64,000 nt of DNA from Bradysia coprophila. Taxonomy: Eukaryota > Arthropoda > Insecta > Diptera > Sciaridae. Location of the stretch: positions 4,526,390 to 4,590,389 of the forward strand of contig NW_023503409.1 of NCBI RefSeq assembly GCF_014529535.1. The letters run 5' to 3'. Made by a program: the position numbers and the translations under genes. Shown here piece by piece: positions 1 through 11,100 of the stretch. The notes under the pieces were generated by a model, which saw nothing but the letters and a program-made list of their open reading frames with translations, ran no database searches and was not told the origin of the DNA. Each line of letters starts with the position of its first letter. Within the stretch, counting starts at the first letter, position 1.

Positions 1-2
1 AA

Positions 3-3000
3 ATGATTTCGTCCACTAATGCAAATCACAAGACAATGATTGGTGCATTGGGGGTGCTAATTTCGAACGATCAACGGGCTGCGAGAATAAAGAACTTGGA
101 AATGCAGCCGAAAATGGAAGTGGCCCTACGTCGTGAAAAAGAGGAAATTCCATTCTCCAATTGGTCGCCGTCCGTTTATCCGCAATGGTTGCTGTTTCAA
201 ATTGAAATGGATTTAACGATTCGTGGAATTCAAGTGAAAGTGGCGAAAAACATGATCCAACCGTCGACGAATGAACATTCAGTGATGCAATTAAACATGG
301 GAGAAGGAAAAACCGCGGTCATTGTTCCAATACTTTGTGCTCTGCTATCAAACAAAAAACACGTCTGTCAAGTGACCGTACTGAAACCGTTATTTGAAAG
401 TAACCTAAAGTCACTGAGAAAATGTTTGGGCGGAATGTTAAATCATCGAGTTTTCGTATTTCCTTGCCGTCGTGATATGATCTTCAGCGAAGATAATGTT
501 CGCCTTCTACTGGAGACATATAAAGACTGTAAGAAACTCAAGGGCATCATTATGACATTACCCGAATGGCGCTTATCACTGCAATTGAAAATGTACGAGT
601 CATCACGCAAGAATGAGTTCGGTATCTCTTCAGCTCTGCTGCAAATCCATAAATGGCTCAACAAAAATGTCCGGAACATTTTGGACGAATCCGATGCTAT
701 TTTGAATGCTAAATACCAACTCATATACACGGTGGGCGAGCAACTACCACTCGACGGTGGAGAGCTTAGATGGCTGGTCATTCAGAGCATCTTGAAAATC
801 ATTCCGTCGAATTTAAAAATCCTCTGGGACAAATATGGTAACGAGAAAATTGAATTCGACCACGACTTCAACGTCGAAAAATCTTCGGAAAAGTTCTGTC
901 ATTGCCGCATCCTGCATTCGTCCGTGTACGATGAGCTACAAGCTAACATTGCAAATGATTTCGTCGAGGAACGGACACAGATTCCATTTCCAAAATTGAA
1001 AACTTCCGAAAAAGTTCTGGTGAAAGCAGTGCTATGCGATAAATATGTCGATCCTACTACATATGATGACTGTATGAAAATATTCGAAGAGTATCCCGTC
1101 CACCAGAATGTAATATTTTTATTGTCTGGCCTGTTGAAATTCGAGGTGCTTCATTTGGTATTGAGGAAACGATGGCGCGTCAATTATGGTGTAAATCCGA
1201 ATGGTAAACGAAAAATGGCAGTGCCGTTTCTAGCTAAGGATGTTTGTGCAGAAAATACCGAATTCGGTCATCCAGATGTAGCTATTTGCTTCACATACCT
1301 CAGCTACTATTATTCTGGTTTAACGGATGTCCAGCTGTTGAATTGCTTTGATACCTTGACCAAGCTTTCGAATGGAGACGAAAAATATAAAGAATGGATT
1401 TCCTGCATGCCCGCACAACGAGTTCATAAATCAGTTCGCAATTACGGGGGCGTTAATTTATCGGATGCCACCCAACGTACAATGCTGTTCACTTTACTGC
1501 GCTACAACATGAACGTTATCGACTTTTGGCTGGCCAATACTGTCTTTCCGAGGGAAGCTAAAATTTTCGACATGAAAATGATGTGCACTGCTTGGGATCT
1601 ATGTTCAGAGGAATCGTCAAATGTCGTTACTGGTTTCAGTGGTACAAACGATACGAAATTGCTGCTACCCAAGCCAATCTGTCAAAATGATTTGAAGGAA
1701 CTCGAAGACACCAATGAGAATGTACGCAAAACCATCGTTCTCGAGGAAAATGATAACTACGAGCACTTGCAGTCGAATATCAGTGGTCTTGACATTCTAA
1801 AGAAATTGGTAGAAAATCGGATTCCGGTTTTGTTAGATTCCGGAGCGTTAATGCTCGAATTGAACAACGAACAAGTGGCCAAACATTGGCTGGATCTAGT
1901 TTCGACGGATCGATTCGATGCGGCTGTGTTCTTCAATGAAAGGAATATTCTCATGGCTGTCGACCGTCATAATTGTCTCAGAGAATTCGATTGCTCACCA
2001 TACTTTGAAAGGCTTGATAGATGCGTCGTTTATCTGGATGATGTGCACACAAGAGGTACGGACCTGAAATTTCCAACCGGGATCAAAGCCTGCGTAACTC
2101 TATCCGGCGGCATAACACGTGATAAAACGGTTCAAGCTTGCATGCGAATGCGTTTACTGGGTCAAGGACACACTATTTGTTTTTGGGCATCTGAGGAAGC
2201 TGATAACGGCATTCGAGAACTTACTGATAAAGCTAAAGCCGAATCGATCTGTGTGCGAGACGTGTTCGATTGGATTTGTTATAACAGTAGAGAGTTTGAG
2301 AAAGATGGGTTGGTTCACTGGTCGGTGGCATCATATAATTATTCACAAAAATTGGCTGCATATCGATACATTGATGATGAAATGAATGACGCTTGTGCCG
2401 GTGGTGGTGACACGCAAAAATTACTCAAGCGACTTGGCAATTTTTGCACGGACAAAGAGATAATAAAACTGGTTGATCTTTACGGTGGAAAAAATGAACT
2501 GTCCGTTGTGTCGATATTCACCAAACGATTTTCGAGCCTGATCGCCCGTTACAGTAAATTGTCACGTAAGTTGTTCAATAACAATGTGGCTCTGGAAACG
2601 TTTTTGTCATCCAACTATGAGTTCGTTATCGAAAGGCTCCAAAAATGTATTCCGGACATGAAGCGCTTCTCTCACATACTGGATGAAGAACAAGAAAAAG
2701 AGCTTGAGTATGAACTGGAAGAACAGAGGGAGGTGAAGCGACCTGGCGTAGCCAATCCTGTAAAGCCAGCAGCGGATGCACTTTTGGGCGATTTTCTTCG
2801 TCATGGCATGAAAAATCGTAAGCAATGGAGCAACTTATTGAATGCAAAATTGGTGGTACATCTGCCGAAGGCTTTAGAAAAAACAAGTCTTTGGTCGCTG
2901 TTGAGTAAAAATGAAACGAAGTGGGGTAAAGACATTTACGCAACAACTGATTTTGTCAATGTCGTGGACACACAAAATATACAGACAGATGAATTCCTGC

Positions 3001-3572
3001 GACCCGTTTGGTGGATAGTATCTGCACAGTCGGCAGATGAAACTGAAAAATCGATTTTTCTGCTAATGAGCCCGTTCGAAGTCAACCAATTTCTACACAT
3101 ATTTCGTGGAAATGCATCTACAACGCTGCGAATGTATTCACCTCGGCTGAAGCCCGATCCGAATATCAACACTATGATCAATACCAGAGAGCTACAAATG
3201 CCCTTTGATTCGCGTTCACCAGATGTCACCGGATTCGTCGAGTCTCAATTGTCCGTCTTTGCCGGAACCATCTATTTCGAGAACAAGACGCAACTGGAAA
3301 ATTATTGCACCTTCCTGGGAATCATACCGAGTCCGTTCAACGCAAAATACCAACAGGCATACGACAAGGGACAAATCAGCTTGAACGGTTTCGTTCGACC
3401 ACAATTTCGTGATATTTGCGATGGAATCAAAAACGGTTGCCCATTTAAGAAAAATCCCGATAAATTGGTCTGCGAAATCATCGAAAGACGACACGGATTC
3501 TTGCCGAACAATTCACACGTTGCTAAAATTGTCATCGAGGGAACTATCAAGGGAATCAAGTATGGCAATTGA
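3..3572 (+). CDS. DUF3638/DUF3645 giant ATPase-like protein, 3' part
   Basis: Open frame of 1189 codons ending in TGA; only two bases precede the first ATG, so the true start is very probably upstream and this is the C-terminal part of a protein that in this family is usually about 3000 residues. Seen: a Walker-A-like QLNMGEGKT at residues 96-104, a Walker-B/DE-box-like LDESD at 227-231 followed by the KYQLIYTVG block, a VPFLAKD...EFGHPDVA block near 405-425 typical of DUF3645, a YLDDVHTRGTDL block near 677-688, and a helicase-motif-VI-like QACMRMR near 711. This order matches the DUF3638 plus DUF3645 architecture, which resembles a superfamily-2 ATPase core. The family's biochemical role is not established. 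No intron interrupts 3.57 kb, unlike most genes here. A poly(A) signal lies 246 bp past the stop. Family assignment is confident; the function is unknown. Confidence 0.88.
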   Translation: MISSTNANHKTMIGALGVLISNDQRAARIKNLEMQPKMEVALRREKEEIPFSNWSPSVYPQWLLFQIEMDLTIRGIQVKVAKNMIQPSTNEHSVMQLNMGEGKTAVIVPILCALLSNKKHVCQVTVLKPLFESNLKSLRKCLGGMLNHRVFVFPCRRDMIFSEDNVRLLLETYKDCKKLKGIIMTLPEWRLSLQLKMYESSRKNEFGISSALLQIHKWLNKNVRNILDESDAILNAKYQLIYTVGEQLPLDGGELRWLVIQSILKIIPSNLKILWDKYGNEKIEFDHDFNVEKSSEKFCHCRILHSSVYDELQANIANDFVEERTQIPFPKLKTSEKVLVKAVLCDKYVDPTTYDDCMKIFEEYPVHQNVIFLLSGLLKFEVLHLVLRKRWRVNYGVNPNGKRKMAVPFLAKDVCAENTEFGHPDVAICFTYLSYYYSGLTDVQLLNCFDTLTKLSNGDEKYKEWISCMPAQRVHKSVRNYGGVNLSDATQRTMLFTLLRYNMNVIDFWLANTVFPREAKIFDMKMMCTAWDLCSEESSNVVTGFSGTNDTKLLLPKPICQNDLKELEDTNENVRKTIVLEENDNYEHLQSNISGLDILKKLVENRIPVLLDSGALMLELNNEQVAKHWLDLVSTDRFDAAVFFNERNILMAVDRHNCLREFDCSPYFERLDRCVVYLDDVHTRGTDLKFPTGIKACVTLSGGITRDKTVQACMRMRLLGQGHTICFWASEEADNGIRELTDKAKAESICVRDVFDWICYNSREFEKDGLVHWSVASYNYSQKLAAYRYIDDEMNDACAGGGDTQKLLKRLGNFCTDKEIIKLVDLYGGKNELSVVSIFTKRFSSLIARYSKLSRKLFNNNVALETFLSSNYEFVIERLQKCIPDMKRFSHILDEEQEKELEYELEEQREVKRPGVANPVKPAADALLGDFLRHGMKNRKQWSNLLNAKLVVHLPKALEKTSLWSLLSKNETKWGKDIYATTDFVNVVDTQNIQTDEFLRPVWWIVSAQSADETEKSIFLLMSPFEVNQFLHIFRGNASTTLRMYSPRLKPDPNINTMINTRELQMPFDSRSPDVTGFVESQLSVFAGTIYFENKTQLENYCTFLGIIPSPFNAKYQQAYDKGQISLNGFVRPQFRDICDGIKNGCPFKKNPDKLVCEIIERRHGFLPNNSHVAKIVIEGTIKGIKYGN

Positions 3573-3817
3573 CCGGTTTAGGATTTGAGGTGAGAATCAT
3601 GAAAATTTACTATTTTAGTACAAGAACGACAGGCCCAATGGAGGCATGGGTACTGGGTCGTAATCTAATTTAATCGAAGACAATTTGCTCACATATGATT
3701 TGTTGATGGATTTTATTTCGATTGTTTCAGATCCACCCAGCAACGATGTTTTTTTACTCATTCAAATAATTTCAAATAGATCAGCTCATTATCCAAATGT
3801 AATTTCTTGATTTGAAA

Positions 3818-3823
3818 AATAAA
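3818..3823 (+). terminator. Poly(A) signal AATAAA
   Basis: AATAAA lies about 246 bp downstream of the stop of the DUF3638/DUF3645 gene, in an A/T-rich tract, and is a plausible cleavage signal for that transcript. Confidence 0.5.
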
Positions 3824-5112
3824 ATTTTGTTTCATAAGATTAATTAACGGATTTCGTTGGACGGTTGAACATCAAAGTCCACCTCTTTTCATCTATTCAC
3901 TAAAACTTTAAATTACAAATTAGGCCAGGAAACTGCAGAGGTATTCATAAACTTCAAAGAAACGTTGTTAATGACTTTGTTTCGAATAAATTCCCGTCCA
4001 TTTTTCATGACTTTCAGCTAACCCAGAGTTATTCAAAATCATTTTTCTTCAACTCCTCGTTCTCATCCCCGGAATGATTTAAAAAAAAACAATTCAAAAT
4101 GCGATCTTGTGCATTAACATTATACGTTCACACAAAGCAAAGAGATTTAGTTTGGTGGAGTGGCATTTTGAAAAGGTAAATTAAGAAGGCGAAGGGCGTA
4201 TATAATTTTGTAAATTGGCTGTTCGTTTCAAAAGTAGATTTGGATTACTAACACAGTTTCAGACATACAGTTCATGGGAATAATACCGACATTTTCAATA
4301 TATTTACAGAACAATGGAGTGGAAGGTACCCCAAATTTAATGCTATGTCTGTCATGTCTGTTATTTGTCGTTTATTTAATTTAAATAAATCTTCTTGTAT
4401 AGTGTACGCACTTGCTGTAGTTAAAGCCTTTCAACTTTATATTCTCTCAGGTTGATCGGCTAGAAATTAATTTCCACAAAAACAATGAAGATAGGTATTT
4501 CGAACAAAAACTAAGTGAAAAAGAATTCAGAGCAATTCATCTATTCAGTTCACTCGGAAATATCTTCAAATTTATTCAGAGTTACGAAATTTAGTGACAA
4601 CCATATTTAAGACACTTAGCGACGATTGTTGTTTTCACATTGAGTGGTGTGTATAGTATTATTAGAAATGGATATTCCGAATATACGTTACCGATCGACG
4701 ATTCCGTCTTTCGCATTTTTACGTCGGCTATGAACCAGAATATTTTCAGATTTCCCGAACCAACATCTTTTTCATTCCTTTTTTTGAAAGTTAAAGAAAG
4801 CAAGTAGTTACTGGAATTTCATTGTTACTATATCATTACTATACCACAAATCGGATATGGAGACTCTCATTTATGAACAATTATTCTCTGAAAAGACAAT
4901 GAGTACTTAAGCATAAAATATTGACTCGTTAATGTGTCTTTGTTTTGTAAATATTTCTTTTTAATGTGATGAATGTGGTCTTTAATAGACCACAACATCA
5001 TCAGTTATCGACAATGACAGCGACAGCATAAGCGATGAGATTTGTCTAATAGTAAAATGTATGCTAAAACTAATGAAGTTAAAAATGTCCATTCGAACAC
5101 AGTAGAGAGAAC

Positions 5113-5290
5113 TAACAAATAAACCTGTTACAGACGGCAAGCATATCGGGTCTGTTACCTTGATCAAAGTATTTTTAATCGGTTGATTTCAAATCTTGTA
5201 CTTCAATTTTGTTAACATGCATTTTACTATTTAATGAAGCATATAACCCAGAGCTTGTCACTATTTTTGTCTTCGTTATCGATAAATGGC
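5113..5290. repeat. Dispersed repeat, copy 1
   Basis: This stretch shares, in the same orientation, a diverged block of roughly 130 bp with 60075-60215. The shared landmarks in order are TTGATTTCAAATCT, TACTTCAATTTT, AACATGCATTTTACT, AGAGCTTGTCA or AGAGCTGTCA, and GTCGTTATCGATAA-like ends. It is non-coding and of unknown class. Confidence 0.5.
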
Positions 5291-7769
5291 ACCCATCAAT
5301 ACGCTTGGTGTTCGTAAAAACTTCAATTGAGTCAGTTATGCCGAGAAAATTTTATTGTCCAACAAACATGAAACTTGCTATACACACTAACACAATATCG
5401 CTGTGAAATTGTTTATAACAGCAAATCGAATCGACATATAAGCGAAATTTGAACAAATCACAAGATGAAAGATTATGTTAATGACTTCTTCATTGGTAAG
5501 GCGTTTTTAAACGATGAAAGAATGTTCAACCTTGAATCAGTTCAATAACACACTCGCCAGTGACTCACACACTCCACAACTGTTAAATTCCGATAGGTGT
5601 GTTTGCACTTGCGATTTTTATTCGAACCGATTTTGTGAGTTCGGAAAGATTGGCTGTTTGATTTTTGTTTTAAGAACAACCATTTTTCGGTCAATTAAAC
5701 ATCAAATTTGCCTCAAGGTAAGTACACTGAACTCAATGGTACAGATCCGAACTAAATGTATTTGCCATGAGTACAATTTGTTTGGATATGTGTTGCTAAT
5801 CGTCGCTAATGTTCATTCGTCAATAATGAACTGACTGACGCAAACTAATCACTGAATCGTTTTTACTGACCCGAAAGAAAGTGGAAAATATTAGAACCTT
5901 GTCTACCATTCTTTCAGCTATATAAATTTGTTTAACAGAAGAGTAAAATGTCTGATGTTCGATGGAATATGACACATTTAACCTGGTCACAAGATATTGA
6001 TTTAACACATTCAATACACCTAGATGTTAATGGGATGGGCCAGCAAATTGAGCAGAATGACGTTAGTATTCGAATATCAATTAAGGAATGAGTATACGTA
6101 ACGGTTAAAGCAATTATTATACACTTTTTTACGCGTCAATTTGTCTGTGAATAAATTATTGGATCGTTGGCCTGATATGCATAGAAGAGACTTTGATCTC
6201 TCGTTGTAATAATTGATTTTTATATCGACAATGTAATGCTGTAAAGACATCTTTAATGGTTATGTCTATAGTCTTTAGTGCAGAATATAATAAAAAAAAT
6301 TGAAAGTAGAGACATGAAGTGCATTACATCTGTGCATTTTTACAGTTAAAACATAATCAAACCATGCACTCATGTAAGGGATCACAGAGATTGTTATAAC
6401 ATATAAAATGCATAACACTTATAAGTTAGAACTTCTATAACGAAAAAAAGTTGTTGGATTATTTGTAATGCTTTGCTGAAGATGTATAATAAAAATCATA
6501 AAAAAAACAACACAAAAAAATAGAAAATAACATTTCGCTGTACGGTGCATGTACCATACCGAATGAAAAATTAAAATTGCAAAACTGTAGTAATACCAGT
6601 ATATGAATGTAAAACAATAGAAAATTATTTATATCACTTGTGTGTAGAGTAGATAATGATTTTTATTTATTATTTTTTTCTGTTAAATGTCGCAATGTGA
6701 GGCCATTATTTTTTTTTTTCGAAAATTGTTTATGATAGCGAAGCATTCAAAATAACTTTCATTTAATATGCTACCATGAGGAGGTGAAATCAACTTTTTT
6801 TGTAATGAAATTATTGTCAAGCGAATGCACAAACATTTAAGTTGCCAGTTCAATGTTTGTTGACACTATGTTGAAGAATAAATCAGTTGTAACAAGACAT
6901 TGGCTTTTAATCTTCAGGTGTTTAGCAGAAGGATCTAGAGATTACACAATGTTTCTGTAGAATCAGATCTGGGTCAATTCAGCGGCTGAATTTCAGCCAT
7001 ACACAATGACCATAATATTGATATTCACTCAATCAACCTGTTGCACCAGACCAGACGTTGATTGTCTCGAAACCATAAAAAATTCTATTATTAACGAACA
7101 GGTAGAAATCATTGTAACAACAAACAAAAAACAATTTTTCAAAATGATTCCAACAATCTAATGGTTTTTCTAACAGAGTCTTGATTTTGATTGATTTTTT
7201 ATTTATTTGAATTAAAAAAAAGTTGAGGATACAATACAACCATGATGGTATTCATGTCTAACATTTTCTTATTTAGTTGCAAGGAAAAAAAATTAAAATT
7301 TTCTTTCACTGTAGCTGACTCATTCAGGTATGCTATTATGTTTAACAATTTTAAACATGAACATCAGTTCATCTTAAAATAAAAAAAAACAGTCGAAGAT
7401 GCAAGACAAAAAAACGATTTCAACCTAATTGCCCAGTGGACTCTATCTCTATATTTTCAGAGATCATTTATATTGTCTTATAAAGGGTAGAAAGTGTTAA
7501 ATGTAAACAAAATCTGGAATGTGAAAACTTGATTGATCCAGACAAGATGTAATTTGTACCAAAGTAATTGGAATCTCGAACTGTGAAATTCCCTTTTTCT
7601 TGACGATCGTACACGCATGAGAATGAGGTTTTTCTTATTATAAAGTCATATCCAACCCAGGAGTTTTTTTTTCGAATTACATGTAGAGAAAAGTGAAATT
7701 GGACATTGGATTTGAAATCAACAGATTGATCAATGGAAGTAATAGATCATTGTCAATGTCGTTTGAGCT

Positions 7770-7930
7770 GTCAAATAAGTTGTCATTTTCACAAAGCTAA
7801 CCTCAAACCGAACAAAAAAAAAGTATTGGATGGTGAGACGCCGCACAAATTTTCATACATTTCAAGGGGCGGCTCTGTGAACGAAACATCTTTTGAGGTT
7901 AGCTTTGTGAAATTGACAACTCATTTGACA
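7770..7930. repeat. Inverted repeat, MITE-like
   Basis: Arms of about 39 bp (7770-7808 and 7892-7930) are near-perfect reverse complements around CACAAAGCTAACCTCAAA, with an 83-bp spacer. No coding capacity; a short miniature-transposon-like or hairpin element. Confidence 0.6.
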
Positions 7931-8062
7931 CTTTTTGAGAGAAGAAACCGCTATTTGACACTGATCTATAGATCTGATAAAAATACTGGTCATATTTGGT
8001 CATATTTTTAGCGTCTGTAACAGGTTAAGAGTTGTTGTCGTTTGTAATTGATTCCACATGAT

Positions 8063-8173
8063 TTTGTTGAACAAATAAAAATCTAGATTCTTATTGTCTA
8101 ATGTTTTTAAGGCATTTCGTAGCCAGAACGAAATACTTAATTTGAAAATCTAGATTTTCATTTGTTAAACAAA
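8063..8173. repeat. Inverted repeat with AATCTAGATT arms
   Basis: Arms at 8063-8090 and 8144-8173 pair around AAAATCTAGAT, with an internal block ATTTCGTAGCCAGAACGAAAT that is itself palindromic. It probably forms a cruciform or stem-loop and resembles the other hairpin elements of this window. Confidence 0.5.
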
Positions 8174-11100
8174 TTTTGTGTGAAATAATTTACATGCTAC
8201 AGCAACTCCCAAAACAGAAGACATATCGAATTTCTCTCCCTTTGAGTAAAAGTACAGCCAAAAGCAACTTAAAAACTTGGATCGATAATAAATGAATAAT
8301 TTCTTAGTTGAATGGCACTGAAATCATTTTAGAATAGTAAAAATTCCATTGAACTTTACTATACCAACTGTAACAGTCTATCATAATATATATTGTGCAT
8401 TATAAAACATTAAAATACTCATTCTAAGTCACTTTAATAATTCGGTCCACCATTGATCAAATTTTATTACATCGCAATAAAAGACCAATAACATTACTTT
8501 GTTTGGACGTTTTGTATACAGAATATCTTTGTCGATCTGAGAGTCTTTGATCAGCAGAATGGTCGATTCGAAATGTCTTTTCAGAAATTGAACATTGCAT
8601 CCATATATTTTCCATTTGATGTGGAGAGAAAAAATGTGTGCCATCGCTCTAATAAGTTGTTTTGTCACAATTAATCCGTTATAATCTTGAATACATATCT
8701 TACGATATATATGATGTAGGCACATGCAACATTTTAAATGATTTTCTTTTTCCAGTCACATATTTCAATCGAATCTAGTTGATAGCGGATATATTTGTAG
8801 AATGATGAGTCAGTTCGGTAAATATATATAAATTGAGATAAAAATAAAAATTTCTGAGATTCTGATATGGGATGTAGCATTAAAAAAGAAAGAAATGAAT
8901 TCTTACCGCACAATTGATGCAGCATCATGAATGTAAATAATCCATAAAGTAGATTCATTGTAATTTTCCGGTTCCGTCTGTACAATATCATTTCGTTTGA
9001 GTGTGAATGTTATCCTTGGGTTTCTTTAAGTTTAAAAATTAAAACGAACTTCACAATGGAGTATTTGTGGCTTTGTAAACCATTTGTTTAGCACACGTTG
9101 TTACACTCTCACAAAAATTATTCCTATTCACTTTACAAACTACGTATATACTGTCTGTTACACTTTTACTTAATTTTTTTTTTTTTTTTTTTACTTTATT
9201 CACCGATGCCAACCAATACAGAACCAATAATTGCGGTGAAAATTAAGTTGTAGCGATGGTGGAGTGTGTGTCGTGTGGCTCACAAACATATTTTATGATT
9301 AATTGGTTTTTCCATGTCATTGAAGTGTTGGTGTTATATCATCTGAAAAATTTGAACAATGTTTCAATTGATTCTGGCAAAGTTTTTTTCAGTTTAAAAT
9401 GGGCGACTCAATTAAATTTTGCTAATAATATAAGTGAGAGTCAATATGCAAGTAGTCCGATCACCGTGTTAAATTCGTAACAATAACATAGAAAACTGTA
9501 ACACGGAACTCGAGTAAAGAAGACTGATAGACGAATTTGTTTGATTTGACGGCATACGATTATTACAATTAACCTCATAATGCCGCTCAGCATAAATTTA
9601 ATACTTATTTACCATAAAGAGTTGCATTGTTATATGCGAAACTAAAATGATTGAGCTCAAGCCAATTCACTTTTTAAAGTCAAGACCGTATATTTGTTTA
9701 TCGATACTTTGTATACTCAAACTCATACACTTGCTTCAATATTGAAGAATAAAAGCAATTTCTTGGAGAAAAGAAGAAAAAAATTTCACAATTTGCTATG
9801 CATGATCAATTCCATTCGATTATGATGATTATTGAAATCGATCTAAAATGAATAATAAGAAGTACGTCGACGAATAGATAAGTAAATTGGAGAAAGGGTA
9901 TTCGAGACGATTAGAGTGTACATTCACATGACCGTGCAATGTGACGATTCTACCCGTTTCATGGAAAGAAAATCTTTAATCGAAAAAATCAATCAACTTT
10001 TTAGCATTTTATATTGTCTTTCAAAGTGACTAAGGACGACCGTACCAGTGTGCTTATCAGCAATCATCTTATGTAGCTATAGGTGTATCAAGCAGCGCAA
10101 ATCAACGAATGGAATTGGTTCAAATATACTTCTCCTTAATGCATAAAAAAGCATCATAAGTGATAAAATGACTTCATTATAAATGATTGACTGAAGCAAC
10201 TCAGCGAAAATGGTAATATTTGGAGCATAAATTTCATGATCTTTCACAATTAAAACTCAGAGTTAATTTGAAAGAAATTTTTTTAGAAAAAAACATTTCA
10301 AGATTTTAGCATTCTGAAATTTTTATTTTTATACATGAAAATGAAATGAATTGTTCAACTGCGCATCAATTCAAATTATGCTCGAAATTATGTATTAATC
10401 TGATCATCCAACGCCTGGCATTATCTCAATCAAATATTTTTTGATCTTTGAACAAAACATGTCCCCTCTCTTTATTGTGTACGTTGATTTGCATTAAGCT
10501 TGAAATTGTTTTGAGAGGTGTAACGTGCGTAAACTAGAAAGTATTACTGATTTTTTTTTACATTTTTTTCCCATTTAATTTGTCTATTTTTTTCAGCACA
10601 CAGACATACTTTGAGTACAATTTTCCATTATTAACGATAATAATATTAACAACTGAAACAAGTTCGTTAAATGTATCCAATCAGACCGATCAGATGTGTA
10701 TCTTTGTAAGTTTGGGACTAACCAAAATAATAAATTATTGGTGCCACTTTCTACGTTTATGTACTGATATTAAAGTCGGATGTACAGAAAACGATTTAAG
10801 GAAATAGCGATTAAAGGTTATTGTTGAAATCCATTGCACCATCTTAGGCATACAAGTCGACTACATGCAGTGGATGACTTTTTTTTATCATCTGGTATCG
10901 ACAGCGACTTCAAAAATAAAATTTTGTCAGAGCTAACGTCGTCTTATACATAGGCAAACAAACATGTCAAAACAAATGAAGTAAAAGACTTTATTTTTGT
11001 CTGTCAAATGAAGTAGTAGATTCTCTCAGATAAATCCTTAGCAATGTACGCTGGCGAGAATTTCACTAAAATCGATCTAAATAAACCGTATTGTATGTTA

